DNA of 64,000 bases from Microbacterium sp. HD4P20 (GTDB lineage Bacteria > Actinomycetota > Actinomycetes > Actinomycetales > Microbacteriaceae), in assembly GCF_019449275.2 (NCBI RefSeq), contig NZ_JAHZQZ020000010.1, positions 1-64,000 of the forward strand, written 5' to 3'. Made by a program: the position numbers and the translations under genes. The notes under the pieces were generated by a model. The model worked only from the letters and a program-made list of their open reading frames with translations, was not told the origin of the DNA and ran no database searches. Shown here piece after piece: positions 10,197 through 17,925 of the stretch (the first letter of the stretch is position 1; each line of letters begins with the position of its first letter).

Positions 10197-11569
10197 GCGG
10201 CACCTTCACCCTCATCAATCCCGCGACCGCGCAGCCGATCGGCGAGGTCGCCCGTGCCTCGGTCGAGCAGGTCGATGAGGCGGTCGCCCGCGCGGTCATC
10301 GCGCAGCGCGCGTGGGCCGGGCTGGCGCCCGTCGCCCGTGCCGACGTGCTGCGGTCGTTCGCGCGCGTCGTCGAGGCCCACGTCGAAGAGCTCGCCCAAC
10401 TTGAGGTGCGCAATTCGGGGCATCCGATCGGGTCCGCTCGGTGGGAGGCCTCACACGTCGCCCAGGTGCTGAACTTCTACGCGGGCGCGCCCGAACGGCT
10501 GAGCGGGCGGCAGATCCCGGTCGCCGGTGGGCTCGACGTCACCTTCCACGAGCCGTACGGCGTTGTCGGGGTCATCGTGCCGTGGAACTTCCCGATGACG
10601 ATCGCGTCGTGGGGATTCGCGCCCGCGCTCGCCGCAGGCAATGCGGTGGTGCTCAAGCCCGCAGAGCTCACTCCCCTCACCGCCATCCGGCTCGGAGAGC
10701 TCGCGCTCGAAGCCGGGCTTCCGGAGGGGCTGTTCCAGGTCGTGACCGGCTCGGGTTCGGTCGTGGGGCAGAGGTTCGTGTCGCACCCCGATGTGCGCAA
10801 GGTCGTCTTCACCGGATCGACGTCGGTCGGAACGGATGTCGCAGCCGGCTGCGCGCGAGAGCTCAAGCCGGTCACGCTCGAGCTCGGCGGCAAGAGCGCG
10901 AACATCGTGTTCGCCGACGCCGATCTCGAGAAGGCGGCGGCTTCGGCGCCCGGCGCGGTGTTCGACAACGCCGGGCAGGACTGCTGCGCGCGCAGCCGCA
11001 TCCTCGTCCAGCGCTCGGTGTACGACCGCTTCCTCGAACTGCTCGAACCCGCCGTCGCGGCGTGGCGCGTGGGTGACCCCGCCGATGAGAGCACCGAGAT
11101 GGGACCGCTGATCTCGGCATCCCATCGCTCCACGGTCGAGGGATTCCTCGACGGTGCAGAGGTCGCCTTCCGCGGCTCGGCGCCGGCCGCCGACGACCCG
11201 CTGGCGGGAGGCTTCTGGCTGCCGCCGACCGTGGTGCGGGCCGATCGCGGCCACCGCCTCGCTCGCGAGGAGGTGTTCGGGCCCGTGGTCGCGGTGCTTC
11301 CGTTCGACGACGAGCCGGATGCGATCCGCCTCGCGAACGACACCATCTACGGCCTGGCCGGCTCGATCTGGACCGAGAATCTCGGCCGCGCCGTGCGCGT
11401 CGCTCGCGGCGTGAAGAGCGGCGTGCTGTCGGTGAACTCGCACTCGTCGGTGCGCTACTCGACGCCGTTCGGCGGCATGAAGGCCTCCGGCCTGGGCCGC
11501 GAGCTCGGCCCCGACGCGGCCGAGCACTTCACCGAGACCAAGAACGTCTTCTTCGCGACGGATGTCTAA
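10193..11569 (+). CDS. NAD(P)-dependent aldehyde dehydrogenase
   Basis: A 458-residue ALDH-superfamily enzyme with VPWNFPMTIASW near residue 131, the cofactor segment FTGSTSVGT, the general base in ELGGKSANIVF, the catalytic Cys in NAGQDCCARSRI, and EEVFGPVVAV. In the proposed pathway it oxidises the gamma-glutamyl aminoaldehyde to the acid before hydrolysis. The ATG overlaps the hydrolase stop by four bases, so expression is coupled. A longer in-frame start within the hydrolase gene is not supported by family length. Confidence 0.88.
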   Translation: MSGTFTLINPATAQPIGEVARASVEQVDEAVARAVIAQRAWAGLAPVARADVLRSFARVVEAHVEELAQLEVRNSGHPIGSARWEASHVAQVLNFYAGAPERLSGRQIPVAGGLDVTFHEPYGVVGVIVPWNFPMTIASWGFAPALAAGNAVVLKPAELTPLTAIRLGELALEAGLPEGLFQVVTGSGSVVGQRFVSHPDVRKVVFTGSTSVGTDVAAGCARELKPVTLELGGKSANIVFADADLEKAAASAPGAVFDNAGQDCCARSRILVQRSVYDRFLELLEPAVAAWRVGDPADESTEMGPLISASHRSTVEGFLDGAEVAFRGSAPAADDPLAGGFWLPPTVVRADRGHRLAREEVFGPVVAVLPFDDEPDAIRLANDTIYGLAGSIWTENLGRAVRVARGVKSGVLSVNSHSSVRYSTPFGGMKASGLGRELGPDAAEHFTETKNVFFATDV

Positions 11570-11593
11570 CCCAACGCCGCCGGTCAACGTCAC

Positions 11594-11669
11594 CATGTCC
11601 CGATCTCACGCCTTCATGTCCCAGAACCGATCGCTCCCATGCCACTGGAGTGGCGGAAATCGGGACATG
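11594..11669 (+). promoter_or_regulatory. Three CATGTCCC boxes before the SDR gene
   Basis: CATGTCCC occurs at 11594-11601 and 11615-11622, and inverted at 11662-11669. The first and third are part of an 11-bp perfect inverted repeat (11594-11604 with 11659-11669). A small palindrome CCACTGGAGTGG lies between. This fits operator sites for the locus regulator at 12597. Confidence 0.45.
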
Positions 11670-11692
11670 CTCCGGAAAGGAAGCCCACTCTC

Positions 11693-12466
11693 ATGGATCT
11701 GACGGCACGACTTCAGGACCGGGTCGCCATCATCACCGGCGGTGCTTCCGGGATCGGATTGGCCACGGCGCGGCGTTTCGCCGCGGAGGGTGCGAAGGTC
11801 GTGATCGCCGACCTCGATCCCGCGACCGGTGAGGCCGCGGCATCCGATGTCGGCGGTGTCTTCCGCCGTGTGAACGTCGCAGACGAGGCGCAGGTCGATG
11901 AGGCGTTCGACGGCGTCGCCGCGGAGTTCGGCCGCCTCGACATCGCCTTCAACAACGCCGGCATCTCGCCTGCCGAAGACGACTCGATCGAGACCACCGA
12001 GCTGCCGGCATGGGACAAGGTGCAGGACGTCAATCTCAAGAGCGTGTACCTGTGCTCGCGCGCCGCGCTGCGCCACATGGTGCCGGCCGGCAGGGGCTCG
12101 ATCATCAACACCGCGTCGTTCGTCGCTCTCCTCGGCTCGGCGACGTCGCAGATCTCGTACACCGCCTCCAAAGGCGGCGTGCTCGCGATGACCCGCGAGC
12201 TCGGCGTGCAGTTCGCGCGTCAGGGCATCCGGGTGAACGCCCTCTGCCCGGGGCCGGTGAACACGCCGCTGCTGCAGGAGCTTTTCGCGAAGGACCCGGA
12301 GCGCGCGCAACGCCGGCTCGTCCACGTGCCGATGGGAAGGTTCGCCGAGCCCGAAGAGATGGCGGCCGCGGTGGCGTTCCTCGCGTCGGACGACGCGTCG
12401 TTCATCACCGCGACCGCGTTCGTGGTCGACGGCGGCATCACCAACGCCTACGTCACCCCGCTATGA
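11693..12466 (+). CDS. SDR-family oxidoreductase, probable alcohol dehydrogenase of the gamma-glutamyl pathway
   Basis: A 257-residue classical short-chain dehydrogenase: cofactor motif GGASGIG (about 17-23), NNAGIS, the catalytic triad residues in NTASF and YTASKGG, CPGPVNTPL, and a standard C-terminus VVDGGITNAY. Asp in IADLD suggests NAD preference. Position suggests it oxidises the hydroxyl of gamma-glutamylethanolamide to the aldehyde, a step the Puu pathway does with the FAD enzyme PuuB, which is absent here. The ATG 11693 lies nine bases after AAGGAAG. It sits 123 bp after the ALDH gene, with its own operator-like boxes. Confidence 0.8.
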   Translation: MDLTARLQDRVAIITGGASGIGLATARRFAAEGAKVVIADLDPATGEAAASDVGGVFRRVNVADEAQVDEAFDGVAAEFGRLDIAFNNAGISPAEDDSIETTELPAWDKVQDVNLKSVYLCSRAALRHMVPAGRGSIINTASFVALLGSATSQISYTASKGGVLAMTRELGVQFARQGIRVNALCPGPVNTPLLQELFAKDPERAQRRLVHVPMGRFAEPEEMAAAVAFLASDDASFITATAFVVDGGITNAYVTPL

Positions 12467-12486
12467 GGTCTGTCATGCGTGCCATG

Positions 12487-12570
12487 ACTCCGGATTCGCG
12501 TCGTCATTGTCCGGCGCGCACCGCGGGATTCCGGCTGAGCCTCCGCGGTGACGGCGGAGGCATCCGGAGT
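12487..12570 (+). promoter_or_regulatory. Inverted repeat upstream of the GntR regulator
   Basis: ACTCCGGAT (12487-12495) and its exact complement ATCCGGAGT (12562-12570) flank 66 bases just before the regulator start. This could be an autoregulatory site, but both arms contain the locally common GGAT/ATCC motif, so chance is possible. Confidence 0.3.
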
Positions 12571-12596
12571 TGCGGCACGGGTGCCGGGTGCAAGCC

Positions 12597-13313
12597 ATGA
12601 CCGACGCGCCGCTGCACGAGGTGCGCAAGGCCGTGTACCGGCCGGTGCGCGAGGGCAATGCCCTCGAAGACACCATCGCCCGGCTCGTGCAGACCATTCG
12701 GCTCGGTGTCGTGCCGCCGGGGGAGTCGCTGCCGTCGGAGCGGGAGCTCGCGGTGCTCTACGCCGTCAGCCGCGACACCGTGCGCGAGGCGATCCGCGAG
12801 CTCGCCGACGCCGGCTACCTGGTGCGGCGCCGCGGCCGCTACGGCGGCACGTTCGTCGCAGACCCGCTGCCCCAGCCACCGCACCCGGCCGACGTCGACG
12901 CGACCGACCTCGAGGACGTGCTCGGCATGCGCCGTGTCATCGAGGCGGGGGCGGCCCGCGCCGCCGCCGCCCGCACCCTCGAGCCCGCTGCGCGCGACGA
13001 GCTGTGGGCGCGGCACGAGGCGGCCTCCGCGGCATCCGAAGCCGACTACCGTCGACTCGACACCCTGCTGCACCTGGCGATCACCGAGGTCGCCGGCATC
13101 CCGTCTCTCGTCGCGCTCGCCGCAGAGAACCGCGCCCGCGTGAACGAATGGCTCGACACGTTCCCCCTGCTGCCCCGAAACATCGAGCACTCGAACGCGC
13201 AGCACGAACGCATCGTCACCGCGATCCTCGCGGGCAGACCGGATGCCGCGGAAGCAGCCATCCTCGAACACCTCGCCGGTTCGGAGGCCCTGCTGCGCGG
13301 CTTCCTCGCCTGA
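12597..13313 (+). CDS. FadR/GntR-family transcriptional regulator
   Basis: A 238-residue regulator with an N-terminal winged helix (about 25-95; GESLPSERELAVLYAVSRDTVREAIRELADAGYL in family form, key residues SERELA, SRDTVREAIREL and GGTFV) and a C-terminal all-helical FCD ligand domain (about 110-225; metal-type residues in LRRVIEAGAA-like, D..H and H positions). FadR-type proteins commonly repress carboxylate or amine catabolism. Last gene of the locus, 130 bp after the SDR, so it is the likely local regulator. The ATG at 12597 was preferred over a TTG 27 bases upstream; no clear ribosome site is visible for either. Confidence 0.85.
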   Translation: MTDAPLHEVRKAVYRPVREGNALEDTIARLVQTIRLGVVPPGESLPSERELAVLYAVSRDTVREAIRELADAGYLVRRRGRYGGTFVADPLPQPPHPADVDATDLEDVLGMRRVIEAGAARAAAARTLEPAARDELWARHEAASAASEADYRRLDTLLHLAITEVAGIPSLVALAAENRARVNEWLDTFPLLPRNIEHSNAQHERIVTAILAGRPDAAEAAILEHLAGSEALLRGFLA

Positions 13314-13478
13314 CCCCGCCCGCTGCGCCCCGGCGCGGTGGGCTCTGAGCCGTCGGCGCAGAGAGAGCCGAGCCGTCGCGAATGGCCGCTTGCACCGCCC
13401 GCGCCCGGCCGTTTGCGACCTTTTCGCGGTGGGTGGGCGCTGCGAAGAGCGGGGCGGCGGGCCCGGGCGGGTACTCGA

Positions 13479-13484
13479 TACCCT
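13479..13484 (+). promoter_or_regulatory. Leaderless -10 box TACCCT
   Basis: TACCCT, six bases, then GTG 13491. Identical in sequence and spacing to the boxes at 4725 and 37610. Confidence 0.6.
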
Positions 13485-13490
13485 GGAGGG

Positions 13491-13895
13491 GTGGCAGGAA
13501 AGAAGCGCGCGAACAAGGAACCGCTGGAGTTCCGCAACCCGCTGCTGAGTGACGCACTGCAGACGCAGGACATGGCGGCCGTGGCCTTCGCGCTGCGGCA
13601 CGGGCCGACCGTGGCGCCGCTGATGCGGCCGGGTCAGCGTGACGACCCGCGGGACGCGGGCGAGGTGTGGACCTATCGCGATCCCAAGACCGGCGATGTC
13701 GCCCTGCTGCTGTTCAGCGACGCCGCGCACAAGCCTGCGACACTGCCGCCGGGCGTCGCGCTGCAGTCGCCGGCGTGGCTGCGGGCCTTCCTCGGCGCCC
13801 ACGAGGACGAGATCACCACCGTGTTCTTCGACATCGCCGGTCCGCACCCGATGCAGGCTTCACCCACCGACCTCATCGCCGCCCTCGACGCCTGA
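13491..13895 (+). CDS. Small conserved protein, SseB-like
   Basis: A 134-residue protein starting VAGKKRANKEPLEFRNPLL. The middle (GDVALLLFSDAAHKP, PGVALQSPAWLRAFL) resembles the SseB N-terminal type fold of actinobacteria. No catalytic motif is evident and the function is unknown. The GTG six bases after TACCCT was chosen as start; a longer in-frame frame upstream has the Arg/Ala/Gly-rich composition of non-coding high-GC DNA. Confidence 0.6.
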   Translation: MAGKKRANKEPLEFRNPLLSDALQTQDMAAVAFALRHGPTVAPLMRPGQRDDPRDAGEVWTYRDPKTGDVALLLFSDAAHKPATLPPGVALQSPAWLRAFLGAHEDEITTVFFDIAGPHPMQASPTDLIAALDA

Positions 13896-13977
13896 GCCGG
13901 CCGGTTTCGCCGAAGCGGATCGGCGAAACTCCGGTCGCGGGTCGCGTCGGCGCCGCCGACTGTGGCACGCTCGCCGA

Positions 13978-14079
13978 ATGGACTACCTCGTCGTGGGCGT
14001 CGTGTGCGCCGCCGGTCTGGTCATCCCGCTGGCTCTTGCGTTCGCCAGCGCGCGAGATCGTCGCCCGCGGGGTCGCTGA
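13978..14079 (+). CDS. Possible 33-residue single-span membrane peptide
   Basis: A short frame encoding one hydrophobic helix (about residues 3-23) and a basic Arg-rich end (ARDRRPRGR), a normal topology for a small membrane protein. There is no ribosome site or clear -10 box, so it may not be translated. It ends 21 bases before the convergent radA stop. Confidence 0.3.
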   Translation: MDYLVVGVVCAAGLVIPLALAFASARDRRPRGR

Positions 14080-14100
14080 GCCTCTCGTTGGGCCAGCGGG

Positions 14101-15471
14101 TCAGAAGTCGGGGGCGTCGTCGCCGGGCCGGCTTCTCATGCGGACTCGCACATCGGCGAGCGCGCTGCGCAGCTCGCGCGACCGGTCGTCTATGACGTCG
14201 CGATAGCCGAGACGTGCGGCCTCGGAACGGCGCTGCGGTGCCTGCGTCACCGGCCGGATCTCGCCGGCGAGGCTCAGCTCGCCGACCGCGGCGATGTGGC
14301 GCGGAATCGCACGGCCCGTCACCGCTCCTGCGACGGCGAGCGCGATCGCAAGGTCGGCGGCCGGCTCGATGAAGCGGACGCCACCGACGGTGGAGACGTA
14401 GACGTCCTTGTCGGAGGTCTTGATGTCGCCCTTCTTCTCGAGCACCGCGAGCACCATCGCGACGCGTGCCGCGTCGACTCCGTTCACGATGCGGCGCGGG
14501 TTCGGCGCCTTGGTGTCGATCGTCAGCGCCTGCACCTCGACGGGCAGTGCGCGGCGGCCTTCCAGAGCGATGGCGACGCAGGTGCCGGGTTCGGTGCTGC
14601 CGTGACCGAGGAACAGTGCGCTGGGATCAGCGACCTCGGCGATTCCGGCCCCCGTCATGTCGAAGCATCCGACCTCGTCCGTCGGCCCGAACCGGTTCTT
14701 GAGCGCCCGCACGAACCTCAGAGAGGTCTGCCGGTCGCCTTCGAACTGGCAGACCACGTCGACGAGATGCTCGAGGATGCGCGGACCCGCGATCGACCCG
14801 TCCTTCGTGACATGTCCGACGATGATGGTCGGCAGTCCGCGGTCCTTGGCGACGCGGATGAGGGTGGCAGCGACCTCTCGCACTTGCGACGGATGCCCCG
14901 CCATACCCTCGGACAGGGCTGACGACACCGTCTGCACGGAGTCGACGATCAGCAGTTCGGGCTTCACTTCGTCGACGTGCCCGAGGATGGTCGCGAGGTC
15001 GGTCTCGCTCGCGAGATACAGCTCGTCGTGGAGGGCGCCGGTGCGCTCTGCCCGCAATCGGACCTGACTCGTGGACTCCTCGGCGCTGGCGTACAGGACG
15101 CGTCGCCCAGCCCGCGCGGCCTGTGCGGCGACCTCGAGCAGCAGCGTGGACTTGCCGACGCCCGGTTCGCCCGACAACAGGATGGCCGCGCCGGCCACGA
15201 GTCCGCCGCCCAGGACGCGGTCGAACTCGCCCACTCCGGTGGTACGCCGCGGCGCGTCGGTCGTGTCGATGCGGGTGATCGGCTGGGCCGCCCGCCCGGC
15301 GCCGGGCGCGACCGGCGTGACCGAGCGGGTGAGTCCGGTGGGTTCGGATGCCTCGACCACGGAGCCCCACTGCTGGCACTCGCCGCACCGCCCCACCCAC
15401 TTGATCGTGGTCCACCCGCACTCGGTGCACTTGTAGGGCGCGGCGTGGGCGGATCGGCGCGCGGAGGGCAT
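14101..15471 (-). CDS. radA: DNA repair protein RadA
   Basis: A 456-residue RadA: N-terminal C4 zinc finger (CTEC and CGEC, residues about 15-33), RecA-type ATPase with Walker A GEPGVGKST near residue 106, the RadA-specific KNRFG motif (in ALKNRFGPTDEVG), and a C-terminal Lon-protease-like domain. It promotes branch migration in recombination and repair. TAGGCT six bases before the ATG suggests a leaderless transcript. Length and motif order are standard. Confidence 0.97.
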   Translation of the reverse strand: MPSARRSAHAAPYKCTECGWTTIKWVGRCGECQQWGSVVEASEPTGLTRSVTPVAPGAGRAAQPITRIDTTDAPRRTTGVGEFDRVLGGGLVAGAAILLSGEPGVGKSTLLLEVAAQAARAGRRVLYASAEESTSQVRLRAERTGALHDELYLASETDLATILGHVDEVKPELLIVDSVQTVSSALSEGMAGHPSQVREVAATLIRVAKDRGLPTIIVGHVTKDGSIAGPRILEHLVDVVCQFEGDRQTSLRFVRALKNRFGPTDEVGCFDMTGAGIAEVADPSALFLGHGSTEPGTCVAIALEGRRALPVEVQALTIDTKAPNPRRIVNGVDAARVAMVLAVLEKKGDIKTSDKDVYVSTVGGVRFIEPAADLAIALAVAGAVTGRAIPRHIAAVGELSLAGEIRPVTQAPQRRSEAARLGYRDVIDDRSRELRSALADVRVRMRSRPGDDAPDF

Positions 15472-15477
15472 GGGATC

Positions 15478-15483
15478 AGCCTA
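15478..15483 (-). promoter_or_regulatory. Leaderless -10 box TAGGCT before radA
   Basis: On the minus strand TAGGCT is separated from the radA ATG by six bases; no ribosome site is present. Confidence 0.6.
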
Positions 15484-15558
15484 CGGGCGAGGTGTGACAC
15501 CGGCGGATGCCACGGCCGCCGGCGACGGCATCCGTCCACTCTCATCGCGGGGTGCGCG

Positions 15559-16737
15559 TCAGCCCAGCGCCGCTGCGAGAGCCTCGAACACGGCAGGCGC
15601 CGGTACCTCGCCCGAAGCGAGGGGCGCATCGGTGTTCGCGACCACCACGATCGTGGCGTTCTCGTCGTAGCTGTGGAAGACCGAGGTCGTGAATCCGGGG
15701 ATGGTGCCCGAGTGACCCCACCAGCCGTCAGCGCGCTCGCCCCAGCCGATGCCGTAGCCGGACTCGGCGTCGTTCGGTGCAGGCGACGACAGGATCGAGT
15801 CACGGCGCAGCTGCTGGGTCTCATCGTCGAGGACGCCCTCCCCGGTGAAGAGTGCGTGGGCCCAGAGGGTGAGGTCATCGAGGGTCGACACCACCTCGCC
15901 GGCTGTCGATGCGAAGGACGGGCTCCACTCGGTGGCATCCTCCGCCGGTCCGCCCGGATTGCGCTGGTTCGTCAGTCCGACGAGGTGGGGTTGGTCGATC
16001 CCGGCCGAGCTGCCGGGGTACACCGTGTCGACCATGCTCAGCGGCTCGAACAGTCGCTCGGCGAACACTTCGGCGATCGGCTGCTCGAGAACCTGCTCGA
16101 TCACCATCCCCAGCAGCACATAGTTCGTGTTCGAGTACTTCCACACCTCGCCCGGTGCACCGTCCACCGGGAGCGTCTTGGCAGCGTCCACCAGCTCCTG
16201 CGGGGCGAAGAGGAGGAACGGGTCGCCGAAGTACTTGTCCTGCCAGTCGGGGTCGAGCGAGTACGACGGGATGCCGCTGGTCATGTCGGCGAGCTGCCGC
16301 AGCGTCGCCGCGCCGTTGGGTGAGTCGGGAACGTACTGCGAGATCGGGTCGTCGAGGGACACGAGACCTTCCTCGACGAGCTGCAGGAGGATGGTGGCGG
16401 TCATCGTCTTGGTCAGACTGCCGATGCGCGTGCGGTCGTCGGGTGACGGTGCGGTCTCGCCGTCGGGGGCGGCCGTCCCCGACGTGCCCGTCCACGTGCC
16501 CTCCGGTGTGATGACCCGGGCGATCACCCCGGCGAACTCGTCGCCACGGGTGTCGTCCAAGGCGGCCTGGAGCGCCGCTGCGGTGTCCGCGGGAAAGTCC
16601 GGGGCTGCCCCGGTCGCGGTGGGCGCGGGCGTGGCTGCCGGCGCGGCGCCGGAGCATCCGGTCACCGCCATCGCCGCTGCCAGTGCGAGCGCGAGCGCGC
16701 CGAGACGCATGCCGGATGTAAGAGTGTGTGTGCGCAC
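15559..16737 (-). CDS. Beta-lactamase/PBP-type serine hydrolase lipoprotein
   Basis: A 392-residue class C beta-lactamase-fold enzyme (D-Ala-D-Ala carboxypeptidase/esterase type). Seen: a signal peptide ending in the lipobox VTGC, an Ala/Pro/Thr linker, the catalytic SLTK tetrad (in IGSLTKTMTA), the YSN motif (WKYSNTNY), and HSG (WWGHSGTIPGF). It acts outside the membrane on a peptide or ester; the specific substrate is unknown. The start is uncertain: GTG 16737 follows a possible TAGCAT -10 at 16767-16772, while ATG 16710 would give a 383-residue form with a minimal signal peptide. Confidence 0.87.
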   Translation of the reverse strand: MRTHTLTSGMRLGALALALAAAMAVTGCSGAAPAATPAPTATGAAPDFPADTAAALQAALDDTRGDEFAGVIARVITPEGTWTGTSGTAAPDGETAPSPDDRTRIGSLTKTMTATILLQLVEEGLVSLDDPISQYVPDSPNGAATLRQLADMTSGIPSYSLDPDWQDKYFGDPFLLFAPQELVDAAKTLPVDGAPGEVWKYSNTNYVLLGMVIEQVLEQPIAEVFAERLFEPLSMVDTVYPGSSAGIDQPHLVGLTNQRNPGGPAEDATEWSPSFASTAGEVVSTLDDLTLWAHALFTGEGVLDDETQQLRRDSILSSPAPNDAESGYGIGWGERADGWWGHSGTIPGFTTSVFHSYDENATIVVVANTDAPLASGEVPAPAVFEALAAALG

Positions 16738-16896
16738 GAGGACCCCCGAGTCGTGGATTCCAGGCGATGCTATCGCGCGCACGTCGGCGGCACAGGGGAC
16801 CTAGGTCGCCGGTCTATGCGGCAGAAGGGCGCGCAGGTACACGCGCGAGATCCGGGCGCTCCCGGGCGCTCCCGGGCGCCCCTGGCGCCGAGCCGG

Positions 16897-17850
16897 TCAG
16901 TGCCGCAGCGACGCGGCGACCTCACGCAATGCCGTTGCCGAGCGGTGGAACAGCTCGAGCTCCTGCTCGTCGAACTGCGTCTCGCGCACCGGCACCGCCC
17001 CGGTGGCGCTGACCACCGACGGCACCGACAGTGCGACGCCGTCGACACCATGGAAGTCGCGCAGCACTGGCGAGACCGGCATGACCGCGTGCTCGTCGTT
17101 CAGGATGGCCTCGATGATGCGGGCGCTCGAGAGTCCGATCGCGTAATTGGTCGCGCCCTTGCCCTGGATCACCTTGTAGGCGGCGTCGCGCACGTCGACC
17201 GCGATCTGGTCGAGCTCGTCCGCCGTCATACGGTCGCCGCGCGGTGTCACCCAGTCGAGGATCGGCACGGTGCCGATCGTCGCTTTGGACCACAGCGGAA
17301 ACTCGGTGTCGCCATGCTCGCCGACGATGTAGGCATGAACGCTCGACGTCGAGACGCCGGCGCGCTCGGCGAGCTTCCACCGCAGCCGCGACGTGTCGAG
17401 CACGGTACCCGACGCGAAGATGCGCTCTGGCGGCAGCCCAGTCTCCTCCTGGGCGAGGACCGTCAGCACATCGCACGGGTTGGTGACGATGACGAACACG
17501 GCGTCGGGGGCGGCCTCGAGCAGCTGCGGCATCATCTTGCGCATGATCCCCGCGTTGACGCCGGCCAGCTCGATGCGGGTCTGGCCCGGATCCTGCTTGG
17601 CACCCGCCGTGATCACGACAACATGCGAGCCCTGGACGACCGAGAGGTCGCTGCCGCCTGTGATGTCGCTCGAGCCGGTGAACTGCGTGCCGTGGGCGAG
17701 GTCGAGCACCTCGGCATCGACCTTCTCGGTAGCGATGTCGTACAGCGCGACGTGCCGGGCCGATCCGCGGATCAGCGCCGCGTACGCCGCGCTGGATCCG
17801 ACGCTGCCGGCTCCGACGATGGTGACTTTGGAGTTCTCGATCACGGGCAT
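16897..17850 (-). CDS. ldh: L-lactate dehydrogenase
   Basis: A 317-residue NAD-dependent LDH: Rossmann motif VGAGSVGSS near the N-terminus, Asp in ALYDI for NAD, the mobile-loop substrate residues in KQDPGQTRIEL (Gln and Arg, which distinguish LDH from malate dehydrogenase), NPCDVLT, and the catalytic His in VGEHGDTEFPLWS. It interconverts pyruvate and L-lactate. ATG 17850 gives the family length; an upstream 23-residue extension is not conserved-looking. No clear ribosome site. A run of CCGGGCGCT repeats follows the stop at 16855-16885. Confidence 0.95.
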   Translation of the reverse strand: MPVIENSKVTIVGAGSVGSSAAYAALIRGSARHVALYDIATEKVDAEVLDLAHGTQFTGSSDITGGSDLSVVQGSHVVVITAGAKQDPGQTRIELAGVNAGIMRKMMPQLLEAAPDAVFVIVTNPCDVLTVLAQEETGLPPERIFASGTVLDTSRLRWKLAERAGVSTSSVHAYIVGEHGDTEFPLWSKATIGTVPILDWVTPRGDRMTADELDQIAVDVRDAAYKVIQGKGATNYAIGLSSARIIEAILNDEHAVMPVSPVLRDFHGVDGVALSVPSVVSATGAVPVRETQFDEQELELFHRSATALREVAASLRH

Positions 17851-17925
17851 GCTGCAAGTCTCGCAGTGGTTTCGATGATCTCGGACGACCGGTCGCGCTG
17901 CGGTCGCGGCATCCGTCACCGTTGG

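Noticed and set aside
16855..16885. Short CCGGGCGCT repeats after ldh as a regulatory array
   Set aside because: Only about three imperfect copies in a GC-rich intergenic end; more simply a slippage-prone or terminator-like sequence.
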